Positions 11,376-21,577 of a stretch of DNA of 64,000 nt are shown in pieces; the stretch's first letter is position 1, and each line of letters begins with the position of its first letter. A program made the position numbers and the translations under genes. The notes below the pieces were generated by a model. It did not search any database and was not told where the DNA came from. It worked only from the letters and a program-made list of their open reading frames with translations. The stretch comes from Gracilaria gracilis (taxonomy: Eukaryota > Rhodophyta > Florideophyceae > Gracilariales > Gracilariaceae), in assembly GCA_030374805.1 (NCBI GenBank), contig JARGSG010000023.1, positions 283,077 to 347,076 on the forward strand, in the 5' to 3' direction.

Positions 11376-11838
11376 TATTGTTGGAAACGACTGAAATAGG
11401 TATTTAAGGCTTCTCGAAGAATTACCTCATTGTAAATAATGTCTCCACAACGGCTATTACAGCGGCTTAAACATATCAAAAATATCATTATAGTAACTTC
11501 TGGTTAGGATTTAACGAATTAAACTATTAATGTAAAATGTAAAAAAACAATCGTCGAACGACCAAGAACATGTTAAGCCATTTTTCCCGCGTCTCCCAGA
11601 AGCCATCATTCTCTATGTGCAGTTTCGTTGTATTTCTGATCTCCTTCGTATAATGATGTTGACAGAAAGATTTTGATTGCTCTTAGAACACTAGAAGCAT
11701 ACTGCACCTAACCAATATGTGGCTTACAACCACGATATCTCTCTTGCATAAGCACGGCCATCTCTAAGATGTGTGAAGGTTATTACTGACGGTGGGGATT
11801 CCATACATTAGTGAAATATCGAAGGCGGTGACAGATAT
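11376..11838. other. AT-rich spacer, right flank of DDE transposon 1
   Basis: No gene visible. The right end of the DDE transposon should lie here because Helitron A resumes at about 11.84 kb. Terminal repeats were not identified. Confidence 0.35.
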
Positions 11839-12397
11839 ATGAGTGACCAATACGAAAGACAAGAACAGCTCATGCAGAGTTCGGTGATAGATTTTCAAGA
11901 ACGAAATGTACCAGAAAAATCAGCAAAAGTTTCGTCAGCTACCAAGAAAGAGAAGGGGGAGCCTAAAAACTTCCCAAGGAGAACAAAATCAATTGTAACT
12001 ATGCACTTAAACATTTTGAGGACGTATATAGAGGAGTGCCGTGTATTTGGAGTGAAACAATCTGAGAAGAATTTAAAATCTCGACATTTTAGCTGAATTG
12101 GAGAATATTTTTTTAAGAAGATAAAGATAGTTTTACGAACCCTCAAAAATGCTGAAAAGTGATCTAGAATCCAGAGTAATCTTCCGATTTCGCGATAACC
12201 AAATAGAAGCTCATGGTTTTAAAAACCAATTAGTTTCGAAGTCTCGAACCAATGACAAGAAACAATGGCTCAACTTTGTCTACTCGTACTTGCAATTGCA
12301 TTACGCGTGTGATCCTTTTAAATTAACTGATAATATCAGTGTCTTGATAACCGAGCTTCTTAAAGTAGTATCGCAAATCTCTCCAAGCCAGTTATAG
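11839..12397 (+). pseudogene. Helitron A remnant, segment just before the helicase
   Basis: The frame at 12149-12397 contains FRDNQIEAHGFKNQLVSKSR, which parallels the sequence immediately before the Walker A motif of Helitron B (YEMKNEMEVHDFKKKLVSKFR). LLKVV near the end parallels FLRKVF. The helicase itself is missing: similarity stops at about 12.4 kb, where the minus-strand Helitron B ends. The frame at 11839-12096 is lysine-rich and may be the preceding linker. Confidence 0.5.
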
Positions 12398-12482
12398 TTT
12401 TATAGACACAATTCTCTTCATTCAACGTAGTCCACAAAGTTTTGTAAGGATAATGATGAAATTCTGATTCGGTTATTGTGAT

Positions 12483-14207
12483 CTATAACCACCTTTTTGG
12501 GTGAGAAAACTTGTTAAGAATATTGAGAGAGACCGGTGGGATTAGTAAAATCCGTTCTAGAGATGGATATATTGAGAAAGCGAAGTATAAAGCTCCCATG
12601 CAAAATGTTTCGCGGAAGTCATTAACCGAAAGCCGTAGAGTGACTGACTGGCTTTTGTGCATTGTAAATGCATGTGATGGGACAATCGGCAACCCTTTGA
12701 CGGAATTGAATATTTGCGGTTCATTAAGGACTGTCATTCTTGCTTTCCCCTGCGTAAAAGAAGATCCAGTTGATTGAAGAGCATCTATCGCGCCTTTGTA
12801 GCCATTCTCAAAGCAAACCAACAGAGATGAAACACCATTATTACCATTACTACATATTTCAATAACATCATTCTTTGACTCGTGAGAAGGGATGTGTGCC
12901 GTTTGGTTTTCAGTAATTAATGAATGTATCGAACCGATTGAACCATTATAAAGTCCTACTACTGGAAATATATAGGCTCTAAGGATTACCCGCATTCCTG
13001 GATAAAATGCGGATAATGCAGGAGGTGGGAATCGAGATCCACTTGAATAATAGTTGGAGATATTCTTTTCCTTGTAGCCTGTGCTGATTTTCGCCGATTC
13101 TCATATGGTTTTGCCCTCGTTAGTAATGGGATAGATTGGATGTGAAATGTTCTTGATATGGAACCAATCCTACATATGGCTTCATTATTGAACATGATGA
13201 CACTAAAATTGCGAGCAATAAGAATTGGAACCTTATCCCATCTCGATGATGTTCTGCAAATCTTGGAAAAATCTTTACAAATATCTTTCGTTCAGAAGAA
13301 CGACACCTTCTACTGTTGAATTTTCATTGCGCATACGGAGTAATATATTGTAGTACCGTAGGCCATTTCACTGTCGTACGGACTGAAAAAGCTCCAAAAA
13401 GAAAGGTTTGAATGTGATATTCATGAAGATCTTTCAAGTTGACTGCGACTTTTTCGGGGGACGATAACACACCAGTGAAGTTGACAACTTGAAGTTGTAG
13501 ACCATCACCAGTTATAATTAGAATTGTTCCCGCAAACCACACATGGGCGTATGCAGGGCGAACTTTTTGACACACCGTATATAAATATGCAATTAGAATA
13601 AGTAAAGACATTGAAAACTCTTCAATGTCAATAACGGAGACACCCTCAAAATCACCAAACAAAGTTGATAGAACCTGTTCTGAAGGCCCGGATGGCAACT
13701 ATTTGAAATATATTGTAGATGTTCGAAGTCCATTTGGAAAGGTAGACCCATTAGATTTCCCGCCGCTGCTTCTGACGAAGCGAACAACATAAATCTTCCA
13801 AGCCTTCCCGAAGTTATCTGTCGATGAAAAAGATCAGTACTGTTTTCTACGTTTCGGCAATACCTGTCTCTCTCTACAGAAGCCCAAACCCGTTGCGACC
13901 CACATGGAATGGATTTTGACACAAATCTTTCAATTTGACTAAGCAGCCACGACTTTCCACAACCAGCAGGAGCGTTTGTGAAAATAGGAAGATTTTCTCG
14001 AAATACTTTCCTCAGAAACTCTAGAATAATTGAGGCCATGGGATAGTAAGACCCATATATATTTGGAAGCAATGAATCTAACCGATGCCTTTGTTCTTCA
14101 GATCTAAACTTTGAAACCAATTTTTTCTTAAAGTCATGGACTTCCATCTCGTTCTTCATTTCGTAATATGACTGTGTTTTTTCAAGGGTATTTTTTCGGT
14201 AGTACAT
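12483..14207 (-). pseudogene. Helitron B, Pif1-like helicase domain
   Basis: Superfamily 1 helicase of the Pif1/Helitron kind, which drives strand displacement during rolling-circle transposition. Reading leftward: FTNAPAGCGKSWLL (Walker A, about 13960), then VWFAGTILIITGDGLQLQVV (the box usually read as GGI...GDFxQLPPV), then GLYNGSIGSIHSLI, LPIVPSHAFTMHKSQSVTL and GALYFAFSIYPSLERILLI near the end. The last two correspond to the TIHKSQG and YVALSR helicase boxes. Frame changes occur around 13.6 and 13.0 kb. The domain is otherwise the best preserved part of this Helitron. Confidence 0.8.
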
Positions 14208-15351
14208 TCGAGCGTATTTGATTCATTCTCTGTACAGTTCATGTATCTTTCGGCTCCCTGAGACACTGTTTCCAGATTTTGCTCTGCTGTTCGAAGGTAA
14301 TGTCTCCTGGAGAATGCAAGAAATGTTGTTCTTGCACGCATGTAACCTGAGATATAAAAGAAATAGATTTGCTAGTCACATCTGTCACGTAAACACTACA
14401 GACGCTTTAATTCTTACAATAATGACTTCTAAAATTGCTGCAGGTTTTCTTAAATCTTAGCACGTGATTTTTCAAGCGATGTGTCAGCCTCCTGTACGTG
14501 CTCGAATGCTTCAACGTTGCTTCTTTGTAGCTGGCATAGACGTGAAAACGGCAAACTTATGTTGCCATTCAAACGTATATGACTAGAGTTATGAGCCAGG
14601 TTAAGACATAGCTCCCAAGATCTACAGCAGACCTTTCGAAGCATACACATAAATTTGAATTTCGGCCTAAGAAACATCAAATTTATATCATAATACTTTT
14701 TGTTTTTATGCAAAAAAGTGCTAAAAACACATTCTTACAGAGGTCTAAGTTTCGTGTTCGAGAGGAATTTTAGAAATCTGTATTCGTACTTCTGTAGGCA
14801 TTGTACTATACATACGATATATAGCTGATCAATTTGTGAAGTCTGAAACTTCACCAAAAGTATTCCATAATAGTTTTTACTATTTTGGAGTTTTCTATAC
14901 TTATGACTTAGTCATCACTCATGACTTATAGATGGGTAGTAATCGTTAGCCATAAGGCATGCACAACTTACAGCAACGTAATGCACGAATAAGCAATATA
15001 CACAATATGGCTGCCAAAATAATACATTGTCTGGTCACAACTGGGCGTAACGATTAAAAGCATCTTTCCTAATAAAATACTTGTGATGTAGAGAACTGTG
15101 AATAAAATGCATTTCCCGCATTCCCCTTTAGTCTTGAGGATATGATCTAAATCGCGGAAAGTGATATTTCACACTAGTTATGTCTATATCGGAAAAAAGT
15201 GCTTGATTTCCATATCATTTCTTCGTCAATGAGGAAGGGTTTGAGCGTTTATCGGATTCGATACACGTGGAAGGACAAAGTAGTGAGTCATATTCTTCTC
15301 CCATGCCCTCTTCCTCTCCTTCAAGTGATTTCTTAGTACTCGGCACAATAT

Positions 15352-17420
15352 TTATATCCTTCTCATCTTCCTGAGTAGATAGTTGAGATGGAGATTTTGA
15401 GAGAGCACTTGAAAGCTCATGGCAGTTTCAACATATTGATTCAAGAGAGGATATTTTTGAGTATCCATAAGGTCTCGTAATCTTTCAGTCAGTGTCAAAC
15501 GTCCCAAAAGATCTCGACCTGTTCGAAATTGAACATGCAGTAATAGCGAAGCTGTCACAAAGTTGGGAGAATCATCATCGACTAGATCTCTCGAAAGAAC
15601 GTTCAGAATATGGCGAATCTATATTTCATCTGGTTTCTTGGTCTTTCTTGTACAAGTTCTATACCGTATTTAGCAGCATCACATGCTATGTATTGATCGG
15701 TTCTGGATAAATCCTTGAGAAGCGTTTCATTCTCGTAATCCCGTTTTTGATGTCCTGTTTTTTGAATGAAAAACGATTTGTGAGATTCAATGGCTGGTAA
15801 GTGTTTAAAAGAAGACGTCCTACGTATGTAGTTCCCGATAACATCTGGAGCTGTACATTTTAGGTTTTGATATGGAGTATATGCATTATTAATTGAAAGT
15901 TTATGGTCTACGTCAAGCCGTGGTAAAATATTTGTAGCTTCTTTCTGCATCAGGCGACTATACTTGAGTGTGATTCTCTGATCGGCTGAAAAGGCGTCTG
16001 GATAGCCGAGTAAAATTCGGTGCTAATATTTTGAATTGATGCCGACGAGAATTTCAATGGGTTGATTAGAAAATAGTCGACATCCTCTTGAGCCCGAGCT
16101 GCTTTTGAGCCAACCGATTGACGAGAAATTGCTCCAAGAAAGCTTTCTATCAGCAACTCCATTGCTTAACTGATTAATGAGACGCAAGCGGGTCGTGTCG
16201 AAAAGAGAAACTCTTTCAGACTTCCGATCAATAGCTGCAAACGTACATAGACTGAGGAATAGAATTTCTTGTAATGACGGTAACGTCTGTGGTCGAACCG
16301 CTCATGACCATAAACATAGGGTACGTATAGTTCAGATACGGGATTGATCGAGAGGCAAGAGCAGTCAGTCTTCTTTTCTGTTTGTGTGCGTTTCTGTGCG
16401 ACACTATCACGGCCTTGTGAGCAAAAAAGAAAGCTGAATCGACATGATTTGCGACATGAAAGACAATAATGGTTAGACTTATGGAACTGTTTGGCCAAAA
16501 ATAATACTTTCAGTTTCTTATTGTTCTCCCCATCTCCAGATAAAGCCCTTGGGTTGCATGTTTCAGAAATAAATCCATATCTAGCCTAAGAAGAAAAAGA
16601 ATTGATTGCGAAACTACCTGAATCTGATGTTTGAATGTGATCGTGGGATTGATTTGTTTGCAGTTCATATAACACCCTGTAGTGTGGGAAATTTTCTTGG
16701 GAGAATGGCGGTACAAAACAGCTCTGTGAAATTGATAGGGTCATCTGTGTTGCTTCCATCAGATTCAGAAATGTTAGAAATTTTGTTTCCCAGCCAAATC
16801 AGAAGATGAAAATGTGGTGAGAAGCGCATTTGCTGTTCCATTCATCTTAGGTATGCCAGAACTGGACCGAAAGGTCTCGATTTTCCAACTAAAAAGTTGT
16901 CAAAAATGATTGCACACGTCGATGGAAAAGATTCGCCGCCGCAACAGGATTAAGTGCCAAGATATCACCCCGTTCTTTGGAGGTCAACCCCTTCACATCC
17001 TGAAATGAAAGCTCTGGTTTGAGCTGGCACTATGTATTTGGATCAAGTCTGCAGCACTTATAGTCAAACATATTTGTCATGGGCCACAGTGAAAAGGATA
17101 TGCCCACGGGCTTCGTCGGACTGAAGCCCAGAAAGCTGGAGATCCTTTCGGGATTTTGAACTAGGCGCTGAGAGTTCCTGAACGGATGAGGGAGTTCCCT
17201 CGTTTAGATACTAAAGCGGGAAATGTATTAGACGAAAGAAGTTCTGTAACCTATACAATTGCTCTAGTAGAGGAATTTTGTTAAGAAGAATGGGCGCAAA
17301 ATGCTGTTATTCGTTTCCGTTTTGGAACAGGAAAAAAAGAATACGAACTCCAATTCAGTAGCAGAACACGGCCCATACACTGAGAGAGCAACCTTATTCC
17401 ATACACTGAGATTGCAGCCC
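15352..17420 (-). pseudogene. Helitron B, Rep (HUH endonuclease) region
   Basis: The central Rep motif is readable on the minus strand as SPHFHLLIWLG. The two His codons of the HUH pair lie at 16806-16814. Further along are a Cys/His segment with CRKSCRFSF (about 16440), TTDVTVITRNS with MYVCSY (about 16230-16290), and IGNYIRRTSSFKHL (about 15820). Rep would nick and join DNA through tyrosines; which Tyr are catalytic cannot be settled here. The frame is broken repeatedly. Frames between 14.2 and 15.35 kb on the same strand are probably the degenerate linker to the helicase. Confidence 0.65.
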
Positions 17421-17734
17421 ACCGTCATTGGGCCCTCACTTCCATAATGAAAAGATCAGGAAAGTAGGATTCAGAGTTTTCATGGCATCAAAAGATGGTA
17501 ATACGTGGTTCTCACGTTGTAAAAGAAGTTTAAGCATGGGCTGGACTAGAAGGTTTGCATAATATAGATTTTTGCCGTCATCAACACTAGTCATTGCCAT
17601 CTACGACAGTTTTTGGAGGGCATCAAAATCAGTTAGTCCTTGCTGGCCTCTTTGAATGTCTCTTAAGTTCTCCCGATTTGGGCAGTTCTTGCCTTGCGGA
17701 AAAGACTGAGTGGTACATTCTCCTCCTCCTTCCG

Positions 17735-18700
17735 TCAAGTGTTTATATGCTTTTCTTTCATTAGCGCTTTTTTTTCGTGACTATCAGCCGTTCTGCGCTC
17801 GAAATCTATTGAGCGCATGAACTCCATCTCATCTAAAGCTGTTTCATCAATTTCGATTTCTCCATAGAGAGAATTGTGTTCATAAAGCCACAGCAATGCT
17901 CTTCGAACTCTATTAGGATCTATCGTAATCACATTTAAGTGATGAAGCAAAATCTTGAACACCACGTTAGGGAGCCGGGGGAGCTTTTTAGCAAGGTCTC
18001 CTACGGGGTTTGAAAAAGTAGACGCTGCACCTCTACATACATGCCGTCCAAATCCTCCCTGAGCTCTGAATATATATAGAGACGGAAGGCGAAGACACAC
18101 GAGCTGTCTTTCGTATCTCGTCAGACACGAAAGAGCACGAGGGACATAATCTAAAAAGGGTTAGGCATTTTTATATGCAGATATTGGCGCCTTTCCATTA
18201 TGTAGACTGCTATAATAACGTAATCATGAGTATGAATCATCACCCTTATTCATATCAGAGTACATAATTTCCTCTAAGAGCGTCACTCAGTTCTCTAAAA
18301 CCTCTTCTGTAGGAACTTTGCAAACTGTTTCCAAGAGGTGGTACCCAGAAACCCGGCAAATGACGTAGTTACTGGGCGCCAGAAAGGCTTTCTGGTTTAC
18401 CAAATCTTCATGTTTCTCTCCTCTGATTTGCTTAATGCCATCGAAGACATTCTTTTGCAATTAAGTGGAATTCAAGGGCTCCTGTCTGGAGTAAATGATG
18501 TTTCGAAGCGATTCTTCTCTTATCCATTTCTTCAGTTCTGGGAATGAACATATATCTAATGATTGCTATGCATTTTTTGAGCGCTTCTCAAGACTCCTGC
18601 GCTTTCTTCTAGCCTTTCGTGCCTTTGAGTTCGGCTTTGGTTTCTCTGAGATTGCTTACGTGATGCACCATCGTTCTCGAATGGAGCCAATGTAGTCGTT
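17735..18700 (-). pseudogene. Helitron B, N-terminal DUF6570-like domain
   Basis: The 121-codon frame at 17735-18100 carries GDLAKKLPRLPNVVFKIL, then DPNRVRRALLWLYEHNSLYG and EIEID. The pattern RVRRAL.WL..NN.LY..IEID is familiar from the domain in front of Rep in many Helitron proteins. Just upstream, after a shift, comes YVPRALSCLTRYERQLVCLR, which fits the same domain. Near 18.6 kb there is a basic run (SKARKARRKRRSLEKRSK), a possible nuclear signal. Together with the Rep and helicase parts this gives a Helitron of at least 6 kb, running from about 18.7 to 12.48 kb. Confidence 0.65.
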
Positions 18701-18838
18701 TTCAAGTTTGACAACATTTATTAGAAGGAAGAGAAGCTCTTTGTCTGTTTGAAAGGCAGTGTATGCATATCTGTGTGTCTGGATCGTTATAAAATGCCGA
18801 AACATTTGTGGACAATATTTTACTTTCGGGAGTACCAA

Positions 18839-20006
18839 TCTTATTCTAAGACAATTCAGTTTTTCTTAGAGAGAAGCGATTGGGTTACTAGGCGGCACGA
18901 CTAGTATTAGCCCTATTTTGGTATACAATGATAGGATTGTATGAGAATGCTTTGCGTGTACTACTTTTGCAAGCTTCTATCGTTCATTTATCTACGCTCG
19001 TCGATCTAGCAGACGACTGAGACGGCAAGAGACACATAGAAAGTTCTCTCAATCTTTGAGAAACAACCACAGGAGATCGAATCATCGATCTCGTGGGTTC
19101 GCTCTCTCGAATTCGACGCTCTCTTAAAAATTTTTGTCGCTGTGGTAGTAATTCGACAACCATTGAATGGAATGCATTGAGTGCTAGTCACTTTCATGAA
19201 AATGGTAGTGATTAAAATGCATCCAACAACACTTCGTCAATCAACCCTTTAGAAAAAAACCTGAGGTGGATAACAAAAAGTAGTTGTTTAGCAGATCTCT
19301 TCGCCATCCCGAAAGGGGTTTGTTTTAAAGAAACAATATGTCTGAAGCGATGCCTGACAATGAGATTGTAAGTGATCACTTTTCTACGTTTCAGCGTATA
19401 TAAAACTGTCCATGTCTTTCAAAAGAGACTAGTTTCATGGTTTGGGCTCACTTGACATCTTATCATGATACGGTTCTTTCGCATACCACCGCATGCAATT
19501 GAGCATTATATTCCAGATGTTTGCAACAAAACCAAATCTCCCTTGTAAACAAATTGACATTAGAGTTTCAGATTGGAAACTTGTTTCGAATTCGTTTCCA
19601 TATGGAATTTGTTTACTAATATAGTACATGAAACACTAATATGTGTTTGCGTTTTTTTAGTATAGAACTCAATCAATGTCAGATGACGAAAGTGATCGGT
19701 GTATCTATCTCATGTGGAACAGAAAACTGTCTCGAGAAGACAAGTTATAAGGAGAGGGTAAGAATAGCATGTAGCTTTGAATTTGTATACGTACGCAAAA
19801 GGCTAGCAAAAAATATGACAATGCTGAATTTTTTGCTCCGCATGAAGTAGAAGACTATCAACTCCCGAAGTGAATTGATTCATATCCAAGTGCTTTCAAT
19901 ATTCAAAAGTACAGCAACTCATATCTTCATGAAGTAAAGCTGTCTCTCAGAATAAAAGACTTGAGCCAAGCGCTACTTCAGAACAGTCCAAAATCTTTTT
20001 CGGTGG
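18839..20006. other. AT-rich region, no recognised gene
   Basis: Only short frames. A 64-codon minus frame at 19435-19629 and a 69-codon plus frame at 19641-19850 show no known motif. The left end of Helitron B should lie in the first part. I see no clear CTRR hairpin end. Confidence 0.35.
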
Positions 20007-20774
20007 ATGCGACTGTACACTTTTCAACAAAACGTGAAAAATTCTGGTTCTTCTAAGCGTTTTCACAAGGATTGCGAAGAGGCATACCCCACTTTGGGCA
20101 GCGCAGCAAGCGTTTCTAGAACTAACACAAAAAAATTAACCTCGAATTACTTGAGTCGCCGAAAAAGAAGACAAAGATATCTACTAAAGTCTTGCGAACC
20201 AGAGATTCGAACTTCGGTGTCATACGTCTTATTGGTGATGTACCCAGACGACCGGAAACAGTTGAAGGTTTGATTCAGAGTGGTCAGGTACAGGTTCATT
20301 TGCCCTGCACCGTTATAGAAAAACGCTTTGGTAGACTTGGTGATAATAGAGACAGAAGGAGCCGAATTAGATTTGTGTACATCGCCGACTTCACCGGATA
20401 TCTTGCGATAGGCATGAATGTCAAAGAGACCAGGGCTTGCTGTATTTTACCTTCCGACAAATGAATGTAAGGAAAACACCCGATGCATTTTTTGTGCTAG
20501 TGTGTCAGGCAAAATTGCTTGGAGGCCGGAGCGCAATTTTTCCAATCGGGTAACGTTATTTCTCAATAACGGAAGTTTCAAGAGAATTGATATTCATAAT
20601 TGGGTTAATTCGATACGAACTTGTTTCTCTACTTCCAATGTTCTATGTCAAATGGTCCATTCATTGAATTCTCGCAGCGCATGTTTTGGAACAACCTGCC
20701 TATCTCGGAAAGTGGATGAAGTTTTTGAGAATGGGAATGGTTTCGTCCTTTCTTTAGAAGACCCTGCGCAATAA
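20007..20774 (+). pseudogene. Unrecognised ORF fragments upstream of Ty3 copy 1
   Basis: Overlapping plus frames contain a readable stretch: VLRTRDSNFGVIRLIGDVP, RRPETVEGLIQSGQVQVHLPC and then FVYIADFTGYLAIGMNVKE (20192-20464). A Cys-containing part with RCIFCASVSGKIAW follows in another frame. The composition looks more like protein than noise. The region lies directly left of the copy 1 insertion, so before that insertion it was next to the helicase C remnant at 33 kb. I do not recognise the family. Confidence 0.3.
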
Positions 20775-20926
20775 ACTGCAGTAAGTCCCAGTACAGAAAA
20801 ATGTTCTTCTTGAAAACTTGTGACTAAGAGGCAAATTTGTAGTTGCGGAGAACTTATTTTCATTTCTGGAAAGATGAATGTGAAAGCAATAGAACCCAGT
20901 GGAGACCAATGGTACATGTTGGATAT

Positions 20927-20931
20927 TGATA
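20927..20931. repeat. Target-site duplication TGATA, left side of copy 1
   Basis: Five bases TGATA directly precede the LTR start at 20932. The same five follow the 3' LTR at 32448-32452, as expected for Ty3/Gypsy integration. Confidence 0.9.
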
Positions 20932-21439
20932 TGTAGTACAATGAGACCTCAATGGGTTGGTGCCACGTGGGTCTACTGGTGCGCCTTGCTGGCTACACTG
21001 TACCCAATTGGTATTCTGTATTTTATAATTTCTAATTTCTAATTTATAGTCTAGGATAGTTTAGCATTGCTGGCCCATGACAGTAGGTCATGGGCACAGC
21101 CGATGACGTCATGCCCGCATGGGAGATCGGCGTCGGTGCACCTTGTATATATTGTGGTGCACCTCGCCTTCCCCCTCGGGTATTGTAAAGTCAGGCACCA
21201 TTAGGGCAGTAACTATACCATCTTGGTCACTTACTACTCTATTACTATCCAGGGTTTACCGCGCGTCGACGTCTACTACCGTAAACCTACACGGTCTAGA
21301 CTAGTTGCCCCGCCGTTTGCCCCTGCGGGTTTCAGGTGCCCTACTACCATATTGGTTGTGTGTTTTTCCCCTTTAGGTTGAGCCCTCGCGCGCTCCCTCT
21401 ACCAGGCGGACCCCACACCTTATCGGTATTTGTACGACA
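20932..21439 (+). repeat. 5' LTR of copy 1
   Basis: 508 bp with TG...CA ends. It is repeated at 31939-32447, 52796-53303 and, truncated by the window, 63779-64000. U3 contains the promoter elements listed separately. Transcription probably starts about 25 bases after the TATA run at 21146-21152. A perfect inverted repeat CCCATGA/TCATGGG lies at 21074-21094. Confidence 0.95.
21104..21163. promoter_or_regulatory. Near-symmetric LTR core promoter
   Basis: TGACGTCA at 21104-21111 is a perfect palindrome of the CRE/ATF bZIP type. A TATATAT run at 21146-21152 is flanked by two perfect GGTGCACC palindromes (21135-21142 and 21156-21163). The TATA run works on both strands. The arrangement is kept in all LTR copies (for example 32112-32171 and 52999 onwards). 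bZIP binding is inferred from the consensus only. Confidence 0.65.
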
Positions 21440-21442
21440 TTT

Positions 21443-21460
21443 TGGTCTCCCGACCTAGAA
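21443..21460 (+). promoter_or_regulatory. Candidate primer-binding site
   Basis: TGGTCTCCCGACCTAGAA begins 3 bases after the 5' LTR. The leading TGG can pair with a tRNA 3' CCA, as usual for Gypsy elements. The tRNA could not be identified. Copy 2 has the same sequence except one base. Confidence 0.55.
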
Positions 21461-21577
21461 GTTTCTTGGTTTTTGTCGTACCTTTACTGGTGAACAGAAG
21501 ACATTCGAAAGGATTCTGGAAGTTCACACACCTATTTGGTTTCGTAGGAATACTCGCGAAGCAATTGGATACCACTA

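Noticed and set aside
21119-21304. 61-codon ORF inside the LTR, repeated in each complete LTR
   Set aside because: It is repeated only because the LTR is repeated. It overlaps the TATA box and probable RNA start and has no protein-like features.
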